From contig NZ_SMOK01000047.1 in the NCBI RefSeq assembly GCF_004353925.1, positions 248,001 through 312,000 on the forward strand: a DNA stretch of 64,000 bases. The letters run 5' to 3'. The position numbers were made by a program, and so were the translations under genes. Under the pieces are notes generated by a model, which was given only the letters and a program-made list of their open reading frames with translations, did not search any database and was not told the origin of the DNA. Below, one piece after another: positions 1 through 7,695 of this stretch. This DNA comes from Pseudomonas sp. H9. Lineage in GTDB: Bacteria > Pseudomonadota > Gammaproteobacteria > Pseudomonadales > Pseudomonadaceae. Numbering within the stretch: the stretch's first letter is position 1; the number at the start of each line of letters is the position of its first letter.

Positions 1-864
1 GCCGCCCGGATGCGTCTCAGCACCGGTCAGGGTGTAGCTGTAGCTGACCACGCCGGTGGCCGGGTTGTAACCTGTGATGGTCAGTACGTTACCCAGCCCG
101 GTGACAATGGACTGCCCCACCCCGGTCACCGCACCGGCGGTGACCACGTTGATGCCACCGATATTGAGATTGAACACCCCATCCGGCGCCACCACGGTAA
201 AGCTACCCGTCTGGGTCAACGCCGTAGCGTCACTGGCCGAACCTTGGGCCAGGTTGGCTTCGTTGAAGGTCAAGCCACCGCCCGCGACCTCCAGGCCATC
301 GAGGGTGACGGGATTGTCCACGTCGGGAACCACCGGCGGAATGTCGTCGTTATCGGTAACCAGACCGAACTCCCGATCCGCCAATTCGGCAAAACCGTTA
401 AAGCCTGCCGTCGGGAAGCCGATGGTCGGATCGACCCGGCCGGCCACTTCACTGAGCATCACAAAAGAGTGACCGCCGCCCAACGCTCCCGATGATCCGC
501 CGCTACCAGGACCGGCAGCCGTCGGGTCGGCCTCCTGACTCGGGTCAGCACCGGCAGCAATGGCTTGCTGGAGTTTTTCCACATCGGTCAGTTGAGCCTG
601 ACTGGGCGTCTGGGCTTCAGGTGTGTCCACCTGCGGCGCTTGATTGGCCAACAGCTGTGGCGAAAGTTCCAGGCTGCTGTCCCGGCCCAAGGTCAATTCG
701 GCGCCATTTTGCAGATGGACGGCAACGGCTCCGGCCGCGCCCGTCTCCAGCTGCTCGCCGGCAAACAGCCGGTCACCTTCGCTCAGTTGCCGACGCGTTC
801 CGTCATTGGCAACCGCAAAGACCTCACCGACTACTTTGCTGACAACACCGATTAACTTGGCCAT
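1..864 (-). CDS. lapA: LapA-type giant surface adhesin, N-terminal part (runs off window)
   Basis: This is the N-terminal 288 codons of a large type I secreted biofilm adhesin; the frame stays open to the left edge. The start is ATG at 864 with a GGAGGAG Shine-Dalgarno 8 nt upstream. Residues 1-70 look like the LapA N-terminal retention module that holds the adhesin in its outer-membrane exporter. Residues 115-118 are T-A-A-G, the di-alanine site at which the periplasmic protease LapG cuts LapA in P. fluorescens, followed by a Gly/Ser linker and a GGGHSFV segment. After about residue 180 the Ig-like repeat region begins. The exporter genes lie divergently next to it. LapF or MapA would be alternatives, but the TAAG site and neighbours favour LapA. 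Confidence 0.85.
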   Translation of the reverse strand, partial: MAKLIGVVSKVVGEVFAVANDGTRRQLSEGDRLFAGEQLETGAAGAVAVHLQNGAELTLGRDSSLELSPQLLANQAPQVDTPEAQTPSQAQLTDVEKLQQAIAAGADPSQEADPTAAGPGSGGSSGALGGGHSFVMLSEVAGRVDPTIGFPTAGFNGFAELADREFGLVTDNDDIPPVVPDVDNPVTLDGLEVAGGGLTFNEANLAQGSASDATALTQTGSFTVVAPDGVFNLNIGGINVVTAGAVTGVGQSIVTGLGNVLTITGYNPATGVVSYSYTLTGAETHPGG

Positions 865-1380
865 GAGCGCTCTCCTCCGCTGCGGGACGGTTTTTCGCAG
901 AAAAGCGCGTTGAATCTCGCGTGGTCAGCCCACTGCACCTGCACGGGGCCAACACCCGGAAAGCGCTGCAGGCGAGGTGGATGTCAATGAAATCAACACC
1001 TTCGCCAAACAGTCGCTCACTGAACGTGGAAATCAATCTGGCTATTTGGCATCTGCCAAAATTTTGTCGCCAACGACTGACCTTCCTCCATCCCCTCCGC
1101 TACATCCGTGCCCTTTACCGCAAAATTTTCTGATTTTTGATTGACGCCTGAAAAAACGCACCCTCGCGCAGAATTGCTGGGCGCCTGATATGAACAATGT
1201 CTTGGATTCCTTAGACCGCATAAGTTTTTTTTCGCATAAGCCTTATGAAAAATTCTTCTTAGCTCGCCTTATAAATGTTCTTAGCTTTGGTGTTACAAGC
1301 CTGAAACGGTTTGCACTAAGAATTTCGTCAATTTTATGACGCCAGCAACACCAAAACTAGAAATCAGGGAGTAGTACCCC
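865..1380. promoter_or_regulatory. Divergent lapA / lapE intergenic region
   Basis: This 516-bp stretch holds no convincing gene. From about 1130 to 1380 it is clearly AT-richer than the flanks. It contains two 'gcataag' words near 1220-1245, the second forming a CATAAG-c-CTTATG palindrome, and a TATAAA-like word near 1270. A FleQ-like box sits near its right end. It should carry promoters for both the adhesin and its exporter. Confidence 0.6.
1327..1340 (-). promoter_or_regulatory. Putative FleQ binding box
   Basis: On the minus strand the 14 bases read GTCATAAAATTGAC. The FleQ consensus known from Pseudomonas pel/psl/lap promoters is approximately GTCaNTAAAtTGAC, so this differs at one position. 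It lies 40 bp before the lapE start and about 460 bp upstream of the adhesin start. FleQ is the c-di-GMP-responsive regulator that controls lap genes in P. putida, so the position fits the function. Binding is inferred from the motif alone. Confidence 0.55.
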
Positions 1381-2754
1381 ATGCGCGTTTTGACCCCCAT
1401 CACCGGCGCAATCCTATTGGCCATGGCATGTGCCAATGCTCAGGCGATGTCACTTACGGAAGCTGTTCAAAGCGCCGTGGACCAACATCCGGAAATCAAC
1501 GCCAGCCGAAACAGCCGCTTGTCTGCAGACGAGGACGTCAAGTTTGCCAAAGGCGGCTGGTACCCTCGTGTCGACCTGGTGGCCGGTTACGGTCGGCAGA
1601 AATCAGACAACACCAACACTCGCTTCACCAATCCCGATGGCACCAGCAATCACAACAAGGAAACCCTGAACTACACCCAGTCTGACCTGCGCCTGCGGCA
1701 GATGCTGTTCGACGGTTTCAACACCTCCAACGAGGTCAGCCGTACCGAAGCGGTGGTCAACTCCCGCGCCTATTACACCCAGGCAACCGCACAGAGCGTC
1801 GCCCTGCGCGCTATCGAGGTTTACCTGGATGTGCTCAAACGTCGCGAGCTAGTCACCCTGGCGACCAACAACCTGCAGGCTCACCTACGTGTCAACGACC
1901 AGATCGGCTTGCGCAGCGAGCGCGGTGTCGGCAGCAACGCTGACCTTGACCAGTCCACTGCGCGTCGTGCACTGGCGGAAAACAACCTGTACACCGCCGA
2001 AGTCGACCTGGCCGATGCCGAAGCGAATTTCTTCAGTGTCATCGGGCGTTACCCCGACGAACTGGAAACCCCAGTCACCATCAAAGGGGAAATGCCTGCC
2101 AGCCTGCTTGATGCCCGTCAGGACATGCTTGAGCACAACCCCTACCTGAAGTCGGCCCAGGCTGACGTTAACGCCGCCGAGCAGCAGTACGAGGTGGCCA
2201 AGTCGCCGTTCTACCCGCGCCTGGATGCGGTGTTGGCCACCGGTGCCAATAACAACACGGCCGGCCAGGTCGGCCACGACAATAACGACTGGCAAGCCGG
2301 TGTCGAGCTCAGCTACAACCTGTTCCGCGGCGGCAGCGACAAGGCCCGCCTGCAGTCGGATGCGCACAAAATCAACCAGGCCATGGACATCCGCAACAAC
2401 GCCTTGCGCACCCTCAACGAAGACCTGGCGCTGTCGTGGAACGCCATGACCAACGCCCGCAAGCAAACGCCGACCGCCCGCGAATACGCCGACACCAGCA
2501 CCCGTGTACGTGCGGCCTATCAGGATCAGTTCGGCCTCGGCCAACGCACCCTGCTCGACCTGCTCGACAGTGAGAACGAGTTGTACAACGCCAACCGCCG
2601 CTACACCGAGGTGCGCTACACCGAGGAATTCTCGATGTATCGGGTATTGGCCAACATGGGTGAGTTGCTTAACAAGCAACGGATTTCACTGCCGCCCGAG
2701 GCGATTGCCCAGAGCGAAGTGAAAAGCGAGGCACGTTTGCCCGACATGCGCTAA
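1381..2754 (+). CDS. lapE: TolC-family outer membrane protein of the adhesin exporter (LapE/AggA-like)
   Basis: 457 aa. This is the outer-membrane channel of a type I secretion system and would form a trimeric tunnel that exports and anchors the LapA-type adhesin. A Sec signal peptide is visible (about residues 1-22, ending A-Q-A). The mature part has the two internally similar alpha-helical/beta-barrel halves of TolC proteins, with a typical FDGFNTSNEV strand near residue 113 and an LFRGGSDKARLQ strand near 314. An AGGGAG Shine-Dalgarno precedes the ATG. It is the first gene of a lapE-lapB-lapC operon (29-nt gap to the next gene) divergent from the adhesin. Confidence 0.88.
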   Translation: MRVLTPITGAILLAMACANAQAMSLTEAVQSAVDQHPEINASRNSRLSADEDVKFAKGGWYPRVDLVAGYGRQKSDNTNTRFTNPDGTSNHNKETLNYTQSDLRLRQMLFDGFNTSNEVSRTEAVVNSRAYYTQATAQSVALRAIEVYLDVLKRRELVTLATNNLQAHLRVNDQIGLRSERGVGSNADLDQSTARRALAENNLYTAEVDLADAEANFFSVIGRYPDELETPVTIKGEMPASLLDARQDMLEHNPYLKSAQADVNAAEQQYEVAKSPFYPRLDAVLATGANNNTAGQVGHDNNDWQAGVELSYNLFRGGSDKARLQSDAHKINQAMDIRNNALRTLNEDLALSWNAMTNARKQTPTAREYADTSTRVRAAYQDQFGLGQRTLLDLLDSENELYNANRRYTEVRYTEEFSMYRVLANMGELLNKQRISLPPEAIAQSEVKSEARLPDMR

Positions 2755-2783
2755 CCCCCGACTCGCTGCAGGAGTAGGCCATT

Positions 2784-4940
2784 ATGACCAGCATGCAACC
2801 TGCGAGCTCGGCGGCGGATCCGCGCCTGAGTTTCGATGACCCGTTACTCGATGGATTGCTGATTCTCTGCAAGCTGCACGGTTGCACGGTCAGCCGCACA
2901 GGCCTGAGCGCCGGGCTTCCCCTGGCCCATCAGCGCCTGAGCCTCGACCTGCTGCCCCGGGCCGCAGCCCGCGCCGGTTTACAGGCGCGGGTATTGCGCC
3001 GGGAATTAGGCGCGATTTCAGCGTTGAACTTGCCGGTACTGCTGCTGCTCAAGGAAGGTAAATGCGCCGTATTACGCCGTTGGGGCGAAGACGGCAGAGC
3101 GTTGATCCTGCCGAGCGAGGCCGAAGGCGGCGAGCAATGGGTCAGCCGGGAAGAGTTGGCCGAGGCCTACAGCGGTGAGGCGTTGTTCGCCCGCCCCCGG
3201 CATGAACTCGAAGACCTGCGCTCGCCGTTGATGCCACGGGTCAACGCCTGGTTTCGCGACACCCTGAAGCTGTCCCGCTGGCTGTATAGCGATGCGGTAC
3301 TGGCCAGCTTGCTGATCAACCTGCTCGGCCTCATGGTGCCGCTGTTTGTCATGCAAACCTACGACCGGGTGGTGCCCAACCAGGCCATCTCAACCCTATG
3401 GGTTTTGGTAGTCGGCCTGTTGATCGGCACCTTGTTCGAGTTGATTTTGCGCGTGGTCCGCGCCCATTTGCTGGATCAGGCCGGGAAGAAAACCGACCTG
3501 ATCCTCTCTGCGACGTTGTTCGAACGCATCACCGGCATGTCGATGAAAGCCCGCCCGGCCACCGTCGGCGGCTTCGCGCAAAGCATCCATGACTTTCAGG
3601 GCTTGCGCGAGTTTCTGACCGCCGTGACCCTGACCAGCGTCATCGACCTGCCGTTCGTCGTCCTGATGCTGCTGGTGATTGGCCTGCTCGGCGGTTGGCT
3701 GGTGGTCATTCCGCTGATTGCCTTCCCAGTCACCATCATCTTTGCCTTGATGATCCAGGTGCGCCTACGCGATACCGTGCAAAAAAGCCTGGCCCTGGGC
3801 GCAGTGCGTCAGGCGCTGTTGATCGAAACCCTCGGCGGCCTGGAAACCCTGAAAGCCTGCAGTGCCGAGAGCGAACGCCAGTATCAGTGGGAAAGTACCC
3901 ACGGCGCCATGACCCGCCTTGACGCCCATGCCCGCAACCTGTCGGCGCTGGCCACCAACGGCACGTTGTTCATCCAGCAATTCTGCGGCATGGCCACCAT
4001 TGTCGCCGGGGTTTACAGCATCATCGCCGGCAACCTCAGCGTCGGTGCGCTGGTCGCCAGCTACATGCTCGGCAGCCGGGTGCTGGCACCGCTGGGGCAG
4101 ATTGCCGGGTTGATCACCCGCTACCAGCAGGCACAGCTGACCATGCGCAGCACGGACGCGCTGATGGCCTTGCCGCAAGAGCGTCAGGCCGGCCAGCAAC
4201 CGCTGGAACGCACGCAACTGCACGGCGCCCTGGAAGTCAGCCATGTCACCTTCCGCTATGCCGGGCAGAATGCCGCGGCGCTCAATGCCGTGAGCTTCAG
4301 CGTCAAACCCGGTGAACGCATCGGCATCATCGGCCGTAGCGGTTCGGGTAAAAGCACCCTGTCACGCCTATTGATGGGCTTTTACGAACCGGATGAAGGG
4401 CAGATCCTCCTCGACAACCTCGACCTGCGCCAACTCGACATTGCCGACCTGCGCAATCAGATTGGCTATGTCGCCCACGACTTGCCGTTGTTGGCCGGCA
4501 GCCTGCGCGACAACCTCACCCTTGGCGCCCGCTATGTCAGCGATGCACGCATGCTGGAAGTGGCAGAGCTGACCGGCGTCAGTGAGCTGGCACGCCAGCA
4601 CCCACAAGGTTTCGACCGCCCGGTAGGCGAACGCGGTCAGTTGCTCTCCGGCGGCCAGCGCCAAGCCGTACTGCTGGCCCGGGCGATGCTGCTGGAGCCG
4701 CCAATCATGATCCTCGACGAACCCACCAGCCACATGGATAACGCCAGCGAAGACCAATTGCGCCAACGCCTGCATGGCTGGGTGCAAGGCAAGACGCTGC
4801 TGCTGGTAACGCACCGTACATCGATGCTCAGCCTGGTCGATCGCCTGCTGGTGCTGGACAACGGCAAGGTGGTGGCCGACGGGCCGAAGGAAGCGGTTAT
4901 CGATGCACTGCGCAAAGGTCGGGTCGGGTCAGCCATTTAA
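2784..4940 (+). CDS. lapB: Type I secretion ABC permease/ATPase (LapB-like)
   Basis: 718 aa. Inner-membrane ABC transporter energising export of the adhesin. The N-terminal ~130 residues resemble a C39 peptidase-like domain without a recognisable catalytic centre, as expected for LapB-type transporters that bind but do not cut the substrate. Membrane segments follow (about residues 165-420). The nucleotide-binding domain has Walker A GRSGSGKST at 517-525, the signature LSGGQRQ at 621-627, Walker B IMILDEP at 641-647 and an H-loop VTHRTS. It lies between the TolC-like and HlyD-like genes in one operon, only 11 nt before the next start. Confidence 0.9.
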   Translation: MTSMQPASSAADPRLSFDDPLLDGLLILCKLHGCTVSRTGLSAGLPLAHQRLSLDLLPRAAARAGLQARVLRRELGAISALNLPVLLLLKEGKCAVLRRWGEDGRALILPSEAEGGEQWVSREELAEAYSGEALFARPRHELEDLRSPLMPRVNAWFRDTLKLSRWLYSDAVLASLLINLLGLMVPLFVMQTYDRVVPNQAISTLWVLVVGLLIGTLFELILRVVRAHLLDQAGKKTDLILSATLFERITGMSMKARPATVGGFAQSIHDFQGLREFLTAVTLTSVIDLPFVVLMLLVIGLLGGWLVVIPLIAFPVTIIFALMIQVRLRDTVQKSLALGAVRQALLIETLGGLETLKACSAESERQYQWESTHGAMTRLDAHARNLSALATNGTLFIQQFCGMATIVAGVYSIIAGNLSVGALVASYMLGSRVLAPLGQIAGLITRYQQAQLTMRSTDALMALPQERQAGQQPLERTQLHGALEVSHVTFRYAGQNAAALNAVSFSVKPGERIGIIGRSGSGKSTLSRLLMGFYEPDEGQILLDNLDLRQLDIADLRNQIGYVAHDLPLLAGSLRDNLTLGARYVSDARMLEVAELTGVSELARQHPQGFDRPVGERGQLLSGGQRQAVLLARAMLLEPPIMILDEPTSHMDNASEDQLRQRLHGWVQGKTLLLVTHRTSMLSLVDRLLVLDNGKVVADGPKEAVIDALRKGRVGSAI

Positions 4941-4951
4941 GGGGTCAAGTC

Positions 4952-6307
4952 ATGTCCATCAGCCAAGGCCTGCGCAGTTACTTCCAGAGTTTCGGCAAAA
5001 CCGCTGAACACGATTACATGCCGGATCTGGCCGGCGCCACGCTGCAGGATTCGCCCCGCCTGTCTCGCGTTACTGTGTGGCTGGCGGCGGCCTTGTTGCT
5101 GGTCGCGCTGGCGTGGGCCTGGTTTGCCGTGCTCGACGAAGTGACCATGGGCGAAGGCAAGGCCATCCCTTCCAGCAAGGTGCAGGTGATCCAGAACCTG
5201 GAAGGCGGCATCGTCACCGAAATTTTTGTTCGCGAAGGGCAAGTCGTGAACAAAGGCGATACCTTGCTGCGCCTGGACGACACCCGCTTTCAATCCAACA
5301 AAGGCGAGAGCGAGGCGGATCGCTATGCGCTCACGGCTCAGGTCGAGCGTCTGTCAGCCGAGGCAGATGGTCGGCCCTTCGAGGTGTCCGAAGAAGTTCG
5401 CAGCAAAGCCCCGCAAGTGGCTGAAGACGAGCTGTCGCTGTATCAATCCCGGCAGCGGCGCCTGACCAGCGAAAAGCAGACGCTCAATGAACAACTGCGG
5501 CAGAAAACCCAGGAGCTGGCCGAGTTCCGCTCCAAGGCCGAACAGTACCGCTCGGCCTTGGGCCTGCTGCAAGAAGAGCTGAACATGTCGACCCCGCTTG
5601 TAGGCACTGGGGCGATTTCACCCGTGGAGATCTTGCGCCTCAAGCGCAGCACCGTCGAGGCCCGCGGCTCGCTCAACGCCACCACCCTGGCCATTCCCCG
5701 TGCCGAAGCGGCGATTGCAGAAATCAAAAGCAAGATTGAAGAGACAGACGCGGGGTTCCGCTCGGAAGCGGCCAAAGAGCTCAACGAGAAACGTACCGAC
5801 CTGTCGAAAATCACCGCCTCCAGCATTGCCATCGACGACCGTGTTTCGCGTACGACAGTGGTCTCGCCAGTGCATGGCATCATCAAGCTGATGAAGGTCA
5901 ACACTATTGGTGGCGTGGTTCAGCCGGGCAGCGACCTGCTGGAGATCGTACCGCTGGAAGACAACCTGCTGATCGAAGCCAAGGTGCGCCCACAAGACGT
6001 GGCGTTCCTGCATCCGGGGCAGGCGGCAATGGTTAAATTCAGCGCCTACGACTACACCATCTACGGCGGACTGAAAGCCAAGCTGGAGTTGATCAGCGCC
6101 GACACCGTGACCGACGACAAGGGCAACTCGTTTTATTTGATCCAGGTGCGCACTGACAAAAACCACCTTGGCGGAGACAACAAACCCCTGCTGATCATCC
6201 CCGGCATGACTGCCACCGTGGACATCATCACCGGGCACAAGAGCGTGCTGGATTACCTGCTCAAACCAGTGCTCAAAGCGCGGACTGAAGCGATGCGGGA
6301 GCGGTGA
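4952..6307 (+). CDS. lapC: HlyD-family membrane fusion protein (LapC-like)
   Basis: 451 aa. Periplasmic adaptor linking the LapB-like ATPase to the TolC-like channel. One N-terminal membrane anchor is visible (about residues 37-57, Ala/Leu/Val-rich). It is followed by a lipoyl/biotinyl-like half-motif (NLEGGIVTEIFVREGQ), a long charged helical coiled-coil region (about 110-290) and the second half-motif beginning RTTVVSPVHGIIK. The C-terminus GMTATVDIITG is typical of HlyD proteins. Start ATG at 4952 follows AAGGGG. It is the last gene of the lapEBC operon and is followed by a REP pair. Confidence 0.9.
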   Translation: MSISQGLRSYFQSFGKTAEHDYMPDLAGATLQDSPRLSRVTVWLAAALLLVALAWAWFAVLDEVTMGEGKAIPSSKVQVIQNLEGGIVTEIFVREGQVVNKGDTLLRLDDTRFQSNKGESEADRYALTAQVERLSAEADGRPFEVSEEVRSKAPQVAEDELSLYQSRQRRLTSEKQTLNEQLRQKTQELAEFRSKAEQYRSALGLLQEELNMSTPLVGTGAISPVEILRLKRSTVEARGSLNATTLAIPRAEAAIAEIKSKIEETDAGFRSEAAKELNEKRTDLSKITASSIAIDDRVSRTTVVSPVHGIIKLMKVNTIGGVVQPGSDLLEIVPLEDNLLIEAKVRPQDVAFLHPGQAAMVKFSAYDYTIYGGLKAKLELISADTVTDDKGNSFYLIQVRTDKNHLGGDNKPLLIIPGMTATVDIITGHKSVLDYLLKPVLKARTEAMRER

Positions 6308-6320
6308 TCTATCGCCTGTA

Positions 6321-6403
6321 GGAGCGGGCTTGCCCCGCGATGCGATGTTGGTTGATAAATCGCCATCGCGGGGCAAGCCCGCTCCCACAGCAAGCCCGCT
6401 CCC
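6321..6403. repeat. REP pair plus extra half-REP
   Basis: GGAGCGGGCTTGCCCCGCGA at 6321-6340 is followed by its inverted copy at 6366-6385, then a third partial copy (CAAGCCCGCTCCC, 6391-6403). It lies between the convergent ends of lapC and the DTW gene and may act as an mRNA stabiliser or transcription end. Confidence 0.9.
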
Positions 6404-6411
6404 ACCAGCCG

Positions 6412-7011
6412 TCAGCGCTGGTGATTACGCTCGAAAGTCTCACTCCCCATGGCCGCAATCTGCCCCTCGATCAAGGCCTCGAACGGCTTGAGCAGCGCAT
6501 CGAAACACACCGGCGCCTCCAGCACATTCAGCGCCTGCACCACCGCCTCCAGGGTCGATAGCGCCCCATCAGCCGGTGCTTTGCGCAAGCGATAGCGCGA
6601 AGGCAGCACTTCGGCCAGGGTCACCCGTGGCAAGCTGGCCAGCAACGGGTTTACATGTAGCAACTTACTCGCTTTGCGCCACGTACCATCTGGCACCACC
6701 AGCAACCACGGACGCTCATCGGCAGCGCTGCTGTAGCCCGTCAACGGCTGCGCGCCCTCCCCCGGAAACAGCAAAGCGCTGCGATACCCCGGCACCTCGA
6801 TCAGCGCGGCCAGATCCTCGAACACTTCACCGACCCGTAGCTCGCAATTGCGCAAACCCAACGCCGCCAGCTTTGCGGTGTTAAGGGCATGGCGAACTTC
6901 ACTGGGGTGCTGCAACACCAGCACGCGGGTGCGGCTGTCGAGCGACGGGATCAAGGAACAAAGGCAATGGGATTGTGGGCGCAGGCAGCGCTCGCACTGG
7001 ATTCTGGACAT
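6412..7011 (-). CDS. DTW-domain protein, probable tRNA-uridine aminocarboxypropyltransferase
   Basis: 199 aa. DTW/TDD-domain proteins such as E. coli TapT (YfiP) add a 3-amino-3-carboxypropyl group from S-adenosylmethionine to a tRNA uridine. The N-terminus carries a zinc-type cysteine cluster (CERCLRPQSHCLC, residues 5-17). The signature is present as PDGTWRKA near residue 119. The start at 7011 (MSRIQCERC) is chosen over an upstream in-frame ATG at 7107 because AGGAGA precedes it by 7 nt and the family begins with the cysteine cluster. Convergent to lapC. Confidence 0.85.
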   Translation of the reverse strand: MSRIQCERCLRPQSHCLCSLIPSLDSRTRVLVLQHPSEVRHALNTAKLAALGLRNCELRVGEVFEDLAALIEVPGYRSALLFPGEGAQPLTGYSSAADERPWLLVVPDGTWRKASKLLHVNPLLASLPRVTLAEVLPSRYRLRKAPADGALSTLEAVVQALNVLEAPVCFDALLKPFEALIEGQIAAMGSETFERNHQR

Positions 7012-7092
7012 CGGGTTCTCCTGGGCAGGCGAAGTGTGCCACAGCAAACCCGAAAAAAGGTTCATCACGGATTTGCGGGGGGCATTGGGTGC

Positions 7093-7629
7093 TGTGGGCT
7101 TATCCATTGGATGTGCTGGCCTTGCTGGCCCCTTCCGCCCTTACGGCGGCTGACTTTCCTCTTGGAAAAAGTCAGCAAAACCGCTCGCTCCGGGTTCCTT
7201 CCCTCCGGCATTGCTCCCGCGAGGACCCGCTAACTGGCCATCCATGGCCCGAAGCGCTTGATCCATCGCGCACGAAAAAGCAACAAGCAACAAGCAACAA
7301 GCAAGATCACCACATCCTTCACTATCGAAGATAACGCCAGTGCAAGCCCCGCCCGTAACTTCGCGACTTCAGGAGGCCGGAGAGGAGGTACCTGGAGGGC
7401 CAGGTGCGCAGCACCCTTCGGCTGAGCCGAAGGCGCGAGACGTAGACTTGGCGAAGCAAGTCGTAGGCCGCGCGGGCCTGGAGGGTGCCGGAACGCAGGG
7501 AACCCGGAGCGCAGCGCAGGGCCGGATGTAGGAGCCAGCGGCTTTGCTTACTTTCCCCAAGAGGAAAGTAAGCCGCCGTAAGGGCGGAAGGGGCCCGTAA
7601 GGCCGCCACACCGAACGGATAAGCCCACA
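7093..7629 (+). repeat. Long inverted-arm repeat element, copy 1 (537 bp)
   Basis: The left arm 7093-7185 (starting TGTGGGCTTATCC) and the right arm 7537-7629 (ending GGATAAGCCCACA) are 93-bp imperfect inverted repeats, each containing CCTTCCGCCCTTACGGCGGC and a TTTCCTCTTGG segment. The interior has several hairpins, e.g. CCTTCGGC-tga-GCCGAAGG and GACTTG-gcgaag-CAAGTC, and a 7-bp tandem repeat. A nearly identical copy lies at 35398-35956 in the same orientation. Weaker inverted similarity extends outward to about 7081 and 7642. It has no plausible transposase and so resembles a MITE or a mobile structured-RNA element. Confidence 0.85.
7278..7298 (+). repeat. 7-bp tandem repeat AAGCAAC x3
   Basis: Three perfect AAGCAAC units followed by AAGCAAG, inside repeat element copy 1. 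The corresponding site in copy 2 has six units. Confidence 0.95.
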
Positions 7630-7658
7630 GCGCCCAACGCCACCGACGTGAAGCACCG

Positions 7659-7682
7659 AAAAAAGCCCACTTCCCTGTGGGG
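7659..7682 (-). terminator. Rho-independent terminator of aer
   Basis: Read on the minus strand, a CCCCAC-N6-GTGGG stem is followed by CTTTTTT. It starts 14 nt after the aer stop codon. Confidence 0.7.
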
Positions 7683-7695
7683 GAAACGAAAGACT

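Larger units (their letters stand above)
7012..7695. other. 684-bp gap between the DTW gene and aer, mostly occupied by a repeat element
   Basis: The gap holds copy 1 of a long non-coding inverted-arm repeat (7093-7629) and the aer terminator (about 7659-7682). ORFs of 63-95 codons can be read in the repeat, but they are symmetric by-products of its inverted arms and recur in copy 2; I do not regard them as genes. Confidence 0.8.

Noticed and set aside
2784..3180. Active C39 peptidase at the N-terminus of the LapB-like transporter
   Set aside because: No recognisable catalytic Cys/His arrangement; LapA-type adhesins have no double-glycine leader to cut.
7322..7656. Several 63-95 codon frames in repeat element copy 1 (and their equivalents at 35649-35957)
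   Set aside because: They are by-products of the inverted arms and hairpins, have no ribosome sites and recur only because the element is repeated.
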